From Ceratodon purpureus (lineage: Eukaryota > Streptophyta > Bryopsida > Pseudoditrichales > Ditrichaceae), in assembly GCA_014871385.1 (NCBI GenBank), contig CM026427.1:18416767-18480766 (forward strand): a stretch of DNA of 64,000 nt. Direction: 5' to 3'. The position numbers were made by a program, and so were the translations under genes. The number at the start of each line of letters is the position of its first letter. Position 1 is the stretch's first letter. Under the pieces are notes generated by a model. That model saw only the letters and a list, made by a program, of their open reading frames with translations, ran no database searches and was not told the origin of the DNA. Shown in pieces: positions 11,207 through 22,876 of the stretch.

Positions 11207-12978
11207 ACGGCGTGGCAGTGTGATGTCGTGAATTCCTAGCCCTGTGCTGTGTCGTGCCATGTACGATTCCGGCTGGGTTTTGGCATGCAGGATCCGATAC
11301 TCGGTCCGGATCGGAAGGTGGAGCTGGGGGTTCAGGGAGCACGACCCACTGCTGGTAAGTCACTCGCAAACGGAAACTAACAATATTCGGCACACCGCAT
11401 TCCTGTGACGGCTGAACGTACAGCTCCAAGGCGGGATACAGATGAATGCGCGGGGATCCGCCATCGGTGACATATCAGTTCGTAGCAAACTGCATTTCAT
11501 GTCTCGGTTTAGAAATGAGATCATGTTTGCACCAGGGGCCGTGTAGATCTTCCCTGTACGTGGGTGAGCAATATGGCGGAGGGCCAGCCCCGGCTATCGT
11601 TCGGATCCACCGTCGAGTAGTGGCGCCATCATCGTGGCCCAGTCCGGGGATGCCGATCGTGCCGCTCAGGCATCCTCAGCTCATCCCGCTTGCACCAAAG
11701 AGCGAGCATCTTGTTCGTGCCATCACCAGTCGAGCTGCTCGATGTCCTACGACTGCCTCTTTGTAGGTTCCTCGTGACTTCTTGGTCGAACGAAGCTCTC
11801 TCAAGCCCGCGTCCACCGTGAACAGTGTACTCTGAACCCCAGCAATCATCCTTTGAAGCGTCCGGGGAGTCCCTCCGTCTCCCATGCAGGTCTCAGGGGA
11901 GCGGGGTGTGAGGGTCAACCTGCTGTTTCACACAGCCCTTTTTTTTTTTTTTTTTTTTTGATGCGTACATATCCTGCTAGCAAGGTTCAGTACACCGGAC
12001 CCAGAATTTATTTGTGACGTACCAGGGAATGATGATCGTCACGCGAACACGTCGCCAGTGCACCGAGTGCCACGAGATTTTGCAGTCACTGTCGAGTGAT
12101 GCAGATGTCAGTGTCGTCCTAGCCAGCGCGATTCCAAGCGAGTGAATTGGTGTTGGAACCGGGCCGTTCTAAGACGTCGGTCACTCGGTGCGTGGAAATC
12201 CTAGTTCTACCCGGAAGCACGCTGCACCTCATCTACTATATTCTATTACATGTGGCTTTATGCACCACTGACCTATTGTATACTACCTCTACTTTAATTC
12301 CTAGAGTCAACATGATGAAACTTTCATATTGCAATGAGTCAATGACACTCGAATGGGTGAATGCCAAGGCGATGTATGAATGATGTTGCCTTTATCAACA
12401 TTCGAATATCCTAAACATTACATCTAACTTCTAAGTAAGATGACATGGAACTGCGCCATATCAGTAAAACAATCGAGAATATTTTCGGATCAGAAAGGTC
12501 ATCGACATAATAGTCCTGAACTGATACAGCTGATTTTAGGGTGATAGAGATATGACATGGAACGGGTGTTCAAGCAACCAGTGTTGAAGTGACAAAACAC
12601 GCAGAATGATGTCTGTGTAAATCTGTAGACACAATTGGCCCAGAACCGGCCGAAAGCAGTCAAGGTGATAGTTGACAAAAGGACATTCACCTCCATGAAA
12701 CCCAAATTCCCCACCCTGCAATAACCCCGCATTGGAATGCATCTTCATCGGTTCAGTGCAAAGTTTACATCAACATTAACTGTAAGAATTAGATCAAGAT
12801 GACAACAGTTTCCATGTGTCAACACTACATTAGATTGACTAGCCCAATAATTCCTGATGTTTCCGGTGCCCTGGGTTGTCATTTGTGTTGGCAGGTTTAA
12901 GGGTTTTTCGATCATGTAATTGGAAAGGTCTAGGGAAAATCCAAAAATAAAATAAAAAACTAAAAATAAAAAAATAAA
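10948..12978. other. No gene recognised; homopolymer tracts
   Basis: This follows the F-box stop codon. It contains 36 consecutive C (11171-11206) and 21 consecutive T (11939-11959). The open frames are short and either overlap the homopolymer or lack any family motif. Confidence 0.5.
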
Positions 12979-12991
12979 ATATATATATCTA

Positions 12992-13058
<67 letters not shown>

Positions 13059-13070
13059 TTATTTATTTAA
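12979..13070. repeat. AT dinucleotide microsatellite
   Basis: Alternating A and T for roughly 80 bp, flanked on the left by an AAAATA-rich stretch and on the right by ATTT repeats. There is no coding content. Confidence 0.9.
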
Positions 13071-13139
13071 AGAAATACTAAACTAGACAAAACACAATTA
13101 ATACATGACTTGCGACCCAAAGCTGTCAACACATGGATC

Positions 13140-13335
13140 CAGAGACATCGGACTGGGGCCATGGTCTAGGTTCTTCGGGACCCCAGGTCGTCGGAATGGG
13201 GCCCCGGGCTCTGTGCTTGGGGACCCCAGGTCGTCGGAATGGGGTTTAGGGTTTAGGTGCTCGGGGACCGCAGGCCGTTGGACTGGGGCCCCGGGCTCTG
13301 TGCTTGGGGACCCCAGGTTGTTGGACTGTATGTTA
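13140..13335 (+). repeat. Short GC-rich minisatellite
   Basis: Several imperfect copies of a GGGACCCCAGGTCGTCGGA-type unit alternate with a GGGGCCCCGGGCTCTG-type unit; a small TTTAGGG block (13241-13256) interrupts the series. The core ACCCCAGGTC is shared with the 22-bp minisatellite at 37-41 kb, suggesting a common family. Confidence 0.7.
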
Positions 13336-13574
13336 ACATGCAGGCATTTGCTTCTAGTAACCTCTTTACTTGCACCACGTTTGTATGCCCATACAGGTTA
13401 GTTTTAGGCTCTGGCATTCTTTCGACGTTTGCAATGGTAGAAACCAATCAACGAGAAGCGATGGACGGGAGCTTGGCCTAGGTTTTAGGTTGGAAGCAGG
13501 TGCTCCCTCGCTACGTACGACGAACTGGTGGAGTTCCTTGATGGGTCTCCGACTCTGCCCTCAAACAATCAGAC

Positions 13575-14573
13575 GTGGATAGAATTTGTGCTGCGCGTGC
13601 GACTGCAATTCTCCTGCTTGCTGACGTTGAAGCTACGGCAAATCTCTCGTCGAACCTTTTTGAGTGTCTTAGCTTATTTGATGATTTACTTCTTGAAGGT
13701 CCTTACGGTTTCAACAGATTAAGAGGAATCGTGCATTTCGAAACACCTTCCCAGCTTAGGTTTAGGCCGATCGGAGGATTTATCCCGAGCTCTCCGCCGG
13801 TTCCGTATGTTGTGTTAAATTTCGGATGGAACCCCGAACCCATGCTGCGTCAGTCTTAGTGTCTACTACTGTCGAGTGTGTATTTCCCCATTCAAGCGTC
13901 CGGTCATAGCTTCCAACCCAGGCTCGGCTGCATGCCTGTACGTGTCGTGCAAGTGAACACGTTCTGGCAATGCTCTTCGAAGAGGTACATGACATGTTAT
14001 CTGCTCCAGGTAACTGCCTAGATTTTAGTGTTGAATCAAACCTCTTGCTGCTCGGCTGGGTGGGCGACGTGTTCTAGCCTTTTTTCGTCTCGGAATTAAA
14101 ATTCTAGAGGACTTGCAGATTTGAATGAACCACGGCTTTGTACTCAAGGAAAGTGTCTTGATTTTCCACATCACTGGAGCAAGGTCCTCATTATCCTGCA
14201 CCATAAAAACCTGTTGTTTACCTAGTTTAACATGCGAACTCTGAGACGACGGAATGGAATGGATGTGATGCACATACTGACAGAATGTGTCTACGCATGC
14301 AACAGGCTGCGGAGTTTACCTTTGGAGAATTACGACGTGGTGCTTTCTGCGCTCGATGTAGACGTGATTGACCTAGAAAGACAAGAGGGAAGTCGCAACG
14401 TGATGCTCGGTGCAGCACTTCGAAACAACATCAAGAGGTCCAAACTTTCTTGCTCAAATCCAAAAAGTTCATGCAATGATGGTGAACCGAAGGTTGCTCT
14501 CCTCGTATTCAATGGATCCTCGTGTCTTCAACCCATCCTGCCTTCTGGAAAAATCATGGCGTTTCGTCTGTAA
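13575..14573 (+). CDS. Possible exons of an unrecognised gene
   Basis: Two coding-like stretches lie on this strand. One, near 13575-13705, reads ATAILLLADVEATANLSSNL and onward, ending near a weak GT donor. The other, 14232-14573, reads ILTECVYACNRLRSLPLENY then VVLSALDVDVIDLERQEGS. Both look helical and are free of low complexity, but I cannot match them to a family or join them with convincing splice sites. They may be exons of one gene or separate fragments. Confidence 0.3.
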
Positions 14574-14829
14574 CGATGTGATCTTCGCTTCCGTTTCGGG
14601 TCCATGTCTGTCCTCATCCCAGGGGGCATGTGATCGATGCCGATGACGCTGGCACCCGGTTGTTTGTTGGGATATATGTGGTACGTACTGTATCCCAAAG
14701 CGTGTTGGGGGAAGTGGGATTTCTTGAGGGTTCCTATTCCCTCGAAGCCCTCCTATTTATTAGCTTGACCTCGTGCGTAGGGGGGGTTCTTCAAGCAGGT
14801 TTCTGCTTACAAAAATACCCTTCTTGTCC

Positions 14830-14860
<31 letters not shown>

Positions 14861-15669
14861 TATTTATATATTTATTGTTCTTATTTGTTTCCCTCTTGCG
14901 TGATATGAAGTGGTCATGGACATGGTTCAGTTCTTTGACTAGTAACCCAGGGCTGGAGTTATCCTAGCATTGAAGATAATGTTTTTGTGGATAGAGTCCC
15001 TCTATGTCCTAACGTACAGGTGATGTTGCTAGCCTCGCAACAATTGTGATGGTCTCGCTGTAATGATGTATAGGACCTCGTACTGAGCTACTTGTGGACC
15101 AGGGTTTGCCTGATACAGGCGATTCCTATCGAAACTGTTTTATTCATTCGCAGGAAAAGTAAGTTAGTCACCGTTGGCTCTCACAATACACTTGTGGGGT
15201 TGGGTGATACGGGAGTAGGGGACGTGTGCATTGCAACACCAAACCCACATAAAAACACATCGAATCTCAATACCGATTTGAAAGCCACGCTGATCGGTAT
15301 TGAAATCAGAGTATTCGGAAACTCGAAATATCGGTGCCTTGATGGCAGAGAGAAGATGAGAAGTCCTTGGGAGCGACCCCCATTGTCTGCCAGGGACTAA
15401 AAGAAAAGAAAAGATAAAGAAATTTTTAAAAAAAAGTTTAAATTAAAATTATGGAAAAACAAGACAAATACACAAAAAAACAAGAACAGAAAACAAGCAA
15501 CGTGATCATTGACGTATCCTTAGCCACGGATCCAAATGCACTCGAATTTTAATTCGCGAAAAAATAAATTTACAAGATATGGATGGTCTAAGCGTATGAA
15601 AAAATCGCCGATGTGTTTGGTACCGAGAACTAGAGAACCCAGGTAATGAACCACTCCTCGTGAGCTCCA
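14574..15669. other. No gene; AT microsatellite and small hairpin
   Basis: The stretch holds an AT microsatellite at 14830-14873 and a small perfect hairpin (listed separately). The region 15400-15480 is A-rich. No open frame has a recognisable motif. Confidence 0.5.
15268..15302. other. Perfect 10-bp stem hairpin
   Basis: CAATACCGAT at 15268-15277 is exactly complementary to ATCGGTATTG at 15293-15302, with a 15-nt loop. It has no T-run like that of a bacterial terminator and lies in non-coding DNA. Its meaning is unknown. Confidence 0.6.
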
Positions 15670-17115
15670 CTACGTCCCTGGCCTTGTTCTCACCTCGTTC
15701 CTCCATCTCTCTTGATATCTACCCACGTACCAACGTGCGGCTCCAACTCGGTCAGTGTATCTACCCCTCTGTTGTAAGAAACCACTCCCTCTTGCTTTCT
15801 TCAGGTATATAGGATGGGGGTCATAGGTTCGACTAGCAGAGTGGTTATACCACTCCACACTGTCAAGGAAGTCTTGAATCATTGGGCGTAGCCTAGGTTC
15901 GTCGGCTTCCCACCCATCATAATGGAATTGTCGGTCTTCTCCTGCACCCCGATTTCGATCATGGCGTCCTCTCCACCACCGAGCCTTTTTCAATTGCGCG
16001 TCCATGTTCTTCCCACTCCATCCAATGGACTGGCGTGCCTCCGTCAAAGCTGCCAACATTTGATCGGTGGTCCTCGTTTCATCTCGACCACGGACCTTTC
16101 TCGCGAATCGATTGAGCTTATTAGAAAAATCCGTCAGAATCTCGTTGACCGGAATGGTCCGAACATTAAAAGGCCCTCCCAACATCTTCTCTAAACCTCG
16201 AATAGTTAATAAATCGTAAATTATACAGTAGTTATATGCCTCCGTCACCGTATGGACATTCTTGATCGATACTTCAATTCTCGTGCCCAACAGGTTCTCC
16301 CTCAGTTCATCCTCTCCATAGCCTTCCCAGGCCCGCAATAATGAATCCAGTTGATACCACCGAATGCGCATGGTTCTGACGGTCGCGGGGTAGTCATCCA
16401 AAGAAGCCTTGGGAATGTGCGAGAGTACCTCATGAGTCAACTCTTGATAGATTTTAATGGTTCCGATCACCGGGTGGTCGCGGATTCCGAAATCAATAGA
16501 TCCAAAGTCTGGAATGTTGAACATCTCATGTACACGTCCCTTCCTAAAAATCCGGCCGGGCCATCGTTGACTCTCACCGTAGCCGAAAATGTTCACTTCC
16601 GTGGCATGGAGCTTGACCCCAATATCAAACATATTTTGCCGTGAACCACGCACCGAGCCGGCGCGAAGGCTTCCATGGAGTTGTATACAACGGTCGATTT
16701 TGGGTTTTGCTTTTTCGTAGGCCCACTTCATCCCATAGAATCCCACTCGACATTCCCTGTGTCCACAAGTCCATAGAGACTCCACCAGAGCTTGGAGCGG
16801 GATATTCACTCGACTTTTTGAAAGGATGAGGTCATGCTCAGCGATTGTCAAGGTCAAACCGTGTTTTCTGCGCAGCTCTCTACAAATCAAACGCTTGTAA
16901 TGTTGCCTTTCCTCAATCGTATCTCCACCATATAATTTCACGATCACGGGATCAGAGATTATGATTATCCACTGCTTGAAATGATTCAGGTCGCGTAGGA
17001 AGGACAAATGTATGGCAGGCCTTATCAATTCCCCAAACATTTGGGGCAAATCACGAATGTCCATCATGAAACAAGCAGCATCCACATCCGCGTTCAAAGG
17101 TTGAGAGTCCATCAT
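15670..17115 (-). CDS. Gene B: intact intronless member of an unrecognised protein family
   Basis: A 481-aa protein beginning MMDSQPLNADVDAACFMM. The frame stays open upstream only because it runs through an AT microsatellite (reading as alternating Tyr-Ile), so I start at the ATG at 17115. From about residue 9 to the end it aligns along its length with the C-terminal 470 residues of gene A at 56557-58629. Shared blocks, in order, are DAACFMM, DPVxV, GMKW, GRVHEM, KIYQEL-HE-LS, RTMRxR, GRDE, ARQSIGWSGK, YDGWE, IQDFLD and YTDRVGAARWY. There is no signal peptide and no convincing membrane segment; the protein is rich in Arg, Trp and Tyr. Unlike gene A it lacks the acidic N-terminal extension. 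I do not recognise the family. An enzyme of unknown type, a domesticated mobile-element protein or a viral-derived protein are all possible. Confidence 0.8.
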   Translation of the reverse strand: MMDSQPLNADVDAACFMMDIRDLPQMFGELIRPAIHLSFLRDLNHFKQWIIIISDPVIVKLYGGDTIEERQHYKRLICRELRRKHGLTLTIAEHDLILSKSRVNIPLQALVESLWTCGHRECRVGFYGMKWAYEKAKPKIDRCIQLHGSLRAGSVRGSRQNMFDIGVKLHATEVNIFGYGESQRWPGRIFRKGRVHEMFNIPDFGSIDFGIRDHPVIGTIKIYQELTHEVLSHIPKASLDDYPATVRTMRIRWYQLDSLLRAWEGYGEDELRENLLGTRIEVSIKNVHTVTEAYNYCIIYDLLTIRGLEKMLGGPFNVRTIPVNEILTDFSNKLNRFARKVRGRDETRTTDQMLAALTEARQSIGWSGKNMDAQLKKARWWRGRHDRNRGAGEDRQFHYDGWEADEPRLRPMIQDFLDSVEWYNHSASRTYDPHPIYLKKARGSGFLQQRGRYTDRVGAARWYVGRYQERWRNEVRTRPGT

Positions 17116-17200
17116 AACAAGAATTGTGAAAATTGAGTGATAATAACGAGAGGTGAGAGAGTAAAGAAAGCAGATGGAGAAATTATAGACAAGAGAATAG

Positions 17201-17205
<5 letters not shown>

Positions 17206-17284
<79 letters not shown>
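17206..17284. repeat. AT dinucleotide microsatellite upstream of gene B
   Basis: About 75 bp of alternating T and A ends roughly 90 bp upstream of the gene B start codon, where its promoter or leader would lie. Confidence 0.9.
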
Positions 17285-17286
<2 letters not shown>

Positions 17287-17757
17287 CTTAGATATAAGGA
17301 TATACATGAGTATATATGATTATATAATGAAGTAAATATATGAAAAAGTAAAAAAGTAAATATATAGGTTGAAAAGTGAAACTAAAAATAGGCACACTCT
17401 GAAATCGCCAAGGGCGGGAGTGCGGGACAGTGGACTTGCTCCTCACCGACCGCCCGCCTCCCGCTGCCCTCGCTAGACGCCGTAGACGGTCAGCGGCGGC
17501 CTCCGTTGCTGCGGCTCCGAGCCTGCGGGATCGCCGTTCCCAGCGCGTGCTCCTCGCCAGATCGCTGGTTGCGTGACATCGAACTCCAGGACTCACGTCC
17601 TCACTCTCAGAAGATGACAGCGGTTTGTCCTAGGCAAGATTGGGGTTTCGGGTGGCTTTTGACCGGAGCTCATCGTGTTTGTTCCTGTTGGTTTTGTGAT
17701 CGTTTGTACGGGGTGGTTCAGGGTTCACGGTGTGGACCAATGCTGGGATGAGGTGCG
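17285..17757. other. No gene recognised
   Basis: The stretch is AT-rich up to about 17400, then GC-rich (17400-17600) in the style of exons in this window, with a short Arg/Ala-rich frame on the minus strand. I find no family motif. It may hold a degenerate 5' part of the XDH fragment that follows. Confidence 0.4.
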
Positions 17758-18150
17758 TGTTCGGTTCTGTGGACCGATGGAGGATTTATGGGATTGTGCG
17801 CAGGGATTGGGTCGACCGGAACGAGGCTGGTGAGGGTGGGTGTGGCGCGTGCACCGTGGTGCTGTCGCACTATGATTGGCAGGCAGGGACCATCGTGTAA
17901 GGCTCCTTCACGACCTACATGATCTGAGCCGTTGGTCAAGCAATTAACCTTGTTCTTTGAATTGATTCGATCTTGTTGCTGTCGTTGGAATTGCGTCTCA
18001 AGTGTAACGACTGACATTTTTTGGGATGCAACGGATGGCATACCCCCTACGATCAATGCGTGCTTGGCGCCCGTCTACTCCGTGGAAGGGGTGCATGTTG
18101 TGACAGCGGAGGGGATCGGCAACCGGCGCTCGGTGTTACATCCAGTGCAG
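17758..18150 (+). pseudogene. Xanthine dehydrogenase N-terminal [2Fe-2S] fragment, broken
   Basis: Three pieces of the XDH/aldehyde-oxidase ferredoxin-like domain appear in order on the plus strand. GIGSTGTRL (ending near 17829) is followed in a different frame by GEGGCGACTVVLSHYDWQ (to about 17882), then by INACLAPVYSVEGVHVVTA and GIGNRR-LHPVQ (18052-18150). Intact proteins read LGCGEGGCGAC here, with Cys at the first position as a cluster ligand. In this copy about 7 nt are missing between CTG and GGTGAG, which removes that Cys and shifts the frame. The rest of the enzyme (about 1,200 residues: FAD and molybdopterin domains) does not follow. XDH oxidises hypoxanthine and xanthine in purine breakdown. 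This copy cannot encode that activity. Confidence 0.85.
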
Positions 18151-19210
18151 GCATGAATTCACACGAATCATTGAAATTTTGATTTTATTTTGGTTTCATT
18201 AGATGTTGAGATCACGGAGCTTCGATGTTGACTAATGAGAATGTTGCCAGGAATGCTAGGTTCAATGAAAAATTCACATGTTATGTGAATTTGGATTCCT
18301 TCCAAATTGTGTGTGGCTCTGAAAGGTGCGGTGGGTTTTTTCGGAATCACATGTTTGTCCCAAGTTGCTTTTGTTCGAATCTGACATCCTAGAATGGTAG
18401 GATGCTGCACCAGAATAGTCCGTTGTGTGACGTTAGAGAGGTGGATGTTTGCCCGTGAGAGTGGATGGGTTCCGAAGGGATGTGTGTCGTGCTGTTTGGT
18501 TGCAATGATTCGTGCCTTGAAGATCACATAGAAAGGATTTGAGTTATCTCAGGATTGTTTACTCAACCGTTCGCAATTGGAATATCTCAACTGTTTCAGG
18601 TCTCAGTTCCTTGTCGAAAATCTCATGCAGGGTGTCGTGGCGGATGATGAAGGTAAAGACTATGATGCGTCTGATACCCGTAGACGCATAGATCTGTATA
18701 CACATAATCAGTTCGACCCTCGCTTGCTCTATTCATTCATCTTCTGCCCCGCTGCTTTTCCCAGGTCTCACCTAGAGTTACTTGGAGACTGTTACAAGTG
18801 AAATAGTATTTTTTTATGTAGATCAGGCCTAGTCGTTCTGAAGGGGCCTAGTCGTTCTGAAACGGACGTGATCCTAGGTAGGTTTATGTGCTCATACCGC
18901 TTCGTTTTTCCCCACTGGAATCTCGAGGATCGGAGTGTGGCTGTTAAGTTGGGCCGGAAGATTGATACCGTACTCAAAGTATCTCGGAATGGGAGCTCAC
19001 CAGTTTCAACTTCTGAATTCTGTCCTGTCTCAGCAAGGTAATCTTGTCTTTGATGGAGAAATCGTGCAAATTCGGTTGCCCCCCCCCCCCCCCCAGCATG
19101 GATTCAGCGAGCGTGGCATTGAGCGGTGATGCCGACAGTGCGTGTCGTGCGTGAAATATTACGGGGAGCGAATCCATGACTCAACGGCGGAGGGGGGAAG
19201 GTACACCACC

Positions 19211-19257
<47 letters not shown>

Positions 19258-20605
19258 ATCGAGAATTATAATCACTGCTCTTCTTTTGGACGGCGGTATC
19301 CGAAGATCGAGGTTCCGGTTTCGACAGCACGAGGAAAATTCGGTTCCCAATCGCGAGACTCACACTCACGCCATCCACTGTAAAGCACGACGGTGACTTG
19401 TGCGAACTTTCGTTTTTTTGCGTGCAGAAGGTTTTCCCCGTACGGTTTAGGAAGAACGTGCATTTGAATCTGTCCATATGTCCTACTGCATACTGCGGTT
19501 TCAGAGCTCGTTCCAAATCCCGACTCCATTTGAAACGCCATTTAAGTCTGCATTTGCCTGGGTTGAGGTTTGCTCGAGCACAGGGGCAGGGCCGAGGTTG
19601 TCCGAATCCTGCATTAGCCAATACGCTTCCCTCTAGAGTCTCCCTGGCGAGGGCGGAACGATCGAACGGTAAAGAATTTGCGGTGTTACCAATAGCGAGA
19701 GGGAAACAAAAAAGGGTAAATTAGTCATCAGCAGATTTGTAGGGAAATTCCTCCACGATGTTTCCACATTAGATCCTGGTGACAAGCAGTATACCTGTCC
19801 TCTGGCTACAAGGAACTGCACACGCAACCGTCATGGCCCATGATCTTGTCCTCCATCTGTTCCAGTTGCTTCTCGGCACCCAAGGTCAGGACAAAGTATC
19901 CCAGGTTCACTGACGATCCTCGGACAGAGCCCACAAGGTTTGGAGTCCGGTCCCCTCACCTTGCAAACAATACCCATGACGTTCTACTACTCTCAGCAGG
20001 GAGGTGGAGGATGTTGATCACTCACAGATACGATAGCTCTCCGAATCGGTTGAAGGTTTAGGAACCTTGAATCCACGATTGCCAATCGCTGCCTCTCCGT
20101 CTTCCGTGACAATGGTGGATGAAAGACAAGCAACAAGAACGAGTGTATGCGGTCCGGCGAGACTCGAGCAAATGGGTCAGTTCTCTACTCCTGCCGTACA
20201 GAGTAGCGAGTTCGCCTGAGCTCCTCCATATCTGCCCCGTATTGTTTCCCTGGCAAAAAGCACGAAACTCTGAACCAGAACTAGAGACCGAGGCTTAGTT
20301 TGATCTACGGGACGAAGGACATGCAGAAGTCGAAAAAGGTGGTCCAACTCAAGGAGAGTATGTGTAGCGAGGCAGCAAAAGGGAAACCTTCAAACCACGT
20401 GAGCCTAAGAGAACATACAAGACGTGAACCCAAAGCTCTCGATTATTTATTATGCTGCCAACCCATGGAACACGGACATGGCCATGATCCTTCCAGTCCC
20501 TCCGTGGCAACGACGTTCACATACGGAATTAGCCAGGACTGCGAGGTTATCATGGTCAGGGTTCCTCTACAGAGTTCATAAAGTTCGCATACGCAAGCAA
20601 CGGGA
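18151..20605. other. No gene recognised; homopolymer tracts
   Basis: This contains 16 C (19079-19094) and 44 T (19212-19255). One plus-strand stretch at about 18660-18801 reads DASDTRRRIDLYTHNQFDP and looks coding-like, but I cannot place it. Other frames are short or run through the homopolymers. Confidence 0.4.
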
Positions 20606-22293
20606 CTATACAGAGCGTTTCTCATGTACAAATGGAGGGAAGCTTACTCCAGCTCTCATTATTATACTCAGAATGCCGGATTCACCATCAACGAGAGGAT
20701 TGGACAACGATCTGGAGCGAGATCTTACAACATCCATGACTGTTTTAGGGAAACTTCGAACCCTCGCAGGCGAGGTTTCTCTTCTCCGACGTGTCTGCTT
20801 TCCAGGAAGCCCTTCAACGCAGTTTACTCGTTTCAAGCTTTTAGAGTAAGATCTCGTGCAGACCCGGTTGCTACTTTGCACCTGCTTCGTTCGACCGGAG
20901 TCGGAGGATGTCCTCCCAGTCCCTGGCTCGACAACCTCGCTGTTTTGTGGGGCCAGCGGAGCATCGTCCGAGGGCGCTGGATCTCCCGTCCGAACTTCGA
21001 CACAGGGGACATCTTCGGTAATCACATCGCTCCCGTGTTGTTGCTGCATGGGATCCGTCGACCCCTGGTTCTGTCCATCATTGACTGGCAGTTGAGAGTC
21101 ACTGGGGAGCCCATCTACGCCCCCGTCTGTCGGCAATCGCTCCCCTGAGCATCCATCATCGCCACCTACGGCCGGGGCATCCCCTACCAACTCGTCACGC
21201 GCACTTCCTTCCTGCACCGGTTCGGGCTCCTCGGCGCCAGCTTTTTCTTTATCCAGGAGAGTGGTGTCATGCACGTCCTCGTTTCCTCCGCCCCTCAACC
21301 GCGTCTGGCTCGCGGCTTCCTGCGGCACCAGCGCCTGGGTTTAGCCACATTTAGCCTCATGACCTAGTTCAACCACCGGAAGGTTCTCTTCGCTCACCAT
21401 GGATTACAATGTCTATGTGCCGGGTGACCTCTTCAGCACGATTAGTGTCGCCACTCCCAGGTGTCACTCCCGCAACTGTAAAATAGTTGCGAAAAAACAA
21501 CGATACAAGACAGGGCAGAGGTACACTTGTTCCTAACGAGCAGTACCTGAAGCTCGTCGAGGGACCCCATAGGCAGAGGCTCGGGGGGCTGAGTCTCGAA
21601 ATCCGGCTGAGTGAAGGGCTGAAGACTCGATTCCATCGAAACAACAGAGGCCTCGACCACGCTAACCGCATTGTCCGGGATCGGGGAAAGCAATGGAGAA
21701 CCTCCCCGGGTCTGCGCTCCAGGAGTCGATTCCCGCGTCGGAATATGATTCTCCGCATCCTCGGGCGATGCGATTTGAAATTCGGATACACCTGCGACGG
21801 GTTGAGTGAAGAATTCAGCAGCACTCACGCCTGGGTCAGGGATCGTCACCTGAGGAGCAGGCTGTTCGCTCTGCCCGTGCCACTCTTGGCTCGGGGACCG
21901 CGAGCGATCGCTCTCAAACGCTGCAACATAGCTATCCTCCTTCTCCACCCCGTCATTCCCCTCACCCCCCACGGTCGCCTGCAAGGTGCTCGGCGGCGAC
22001 AGCCACTCCACAGGCTGCTGCGTGAACCCCATGTCGCCCTCCCCGTCCACAGACCCCGACGACTCGGACCCGCAGCACCCGCTGTCACCTCCATGGGACG
22101 CAGGCGGCTCCGCATGCAAAGTCAGCGGATTAGGCGGAACCCTAGGAGGCGACGATTGCATGGAATTCTGGCTCGGCGTCTCGTCCAAGGTATACAACCC
22201 GCTGCGCTCCCACCCATCGCCAACATTCGCCAGCGCCTCCACCTGCGACACCGAAATGCGACATTCCGACGACGCCACGGACGGCCCAGCCAT
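20606..22293 (-). CDS. Two-exon candidate gene, disordered protein
   Basis: Exon 1 starts at the ATG at 22293 (MAGPSVASSECRISVSQ) and ends at a CAG/GTACTG donor (exon end 21547). Joining it to the acceptor before 21319 (GCCGCAG/GAAGCC) keeps the frame and continues EAASQTRLRGGGNED. The frame stops at 20606, or may splice on at a GTAAGC donor near 20650. The product, about 485 aa, is rich in Ser, Pro, Glu, Asp and Gly. It is largely low-complexity, with an Arg/Ser patch (DVVRSRSRSLSNP) near the C-terminus and no folded domain that I recognise. The long open frames on the opposite strand here (for example 21487-22389) are shadows of the GC-rich coding strand. The join is supported only by phase and splice consensus. 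Confidence 0.45.
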
Positions 22294-22876
22294 TGCTACC
22301 CTCGACCAAGCTACCTCACGGTCCTCACCACCTGCGCTTCTGGGTTTAGGGTGCTTCGCCACGCAGAATCCCGGATACCCTATACTTAGCAGCAGTTCAG
22401 ACGGGAATATGCTGTCCGGAAGGGGCAGGAGCAATATGTAGGTCAGAGTGTGCATGCGCCCGTCGACCCGGCGGAGTGCTTTGATTTTGGATAGAGCCAG
22501 GCTGTTTACCCTCAACTAGGTCTGCTTGTAGTCCGGCTGGGTCAGGGTATGCGCATGGCGAAGGAGAACACTGCTTCTCTTCCACTGAGCGAAGTTGCGC
22601 TTTTGGTCTAGCAGTGCGCATGAGGGCAACGCACATGCTGGGACATAGAGCAGCCAGAGCAGTAACGATCGGGAAACATCGCGGACGTGGAGCATCTAAT
22701 TAACATGGATGTTCTCAATCCTGAATATCCAGGATTTTGAAGGACTCACGTGGCGTTGCAACCCAGTTCAGTCGGGGGCCTAGAATCGTGCATCATGAAC
22801 ATTGGAGCCTAGACACTGACATATTCATCAAAGCACGAGTAAACATAGAGGGTTTCGCAGCACCCGATAACTGTTT
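22294..22876. other. No gene recognised
   Basis: This is the 5' flank of the disordered-protein candidate. The frame extends upstream of 22293 without a stop to 22515, but that part looks non-coding and includes a CCCTAAA motif near 22342. It could be a 5' UTR or an upstream exon. Confidence 0.4.

Noticed and set aside
16860..17307. Extended N-terminus of gene B with alternating Tyr-Ile residues
   Set aside because: It is translated AT microsatellite; the homologous core begins just after the ATG at 17115.
21487..22389. A 300-codon plus-strand open frame
   Set aside because: Arg-rich translation opposite the disordered-protein candidate, with no motif and a typical antisense shadow composition.
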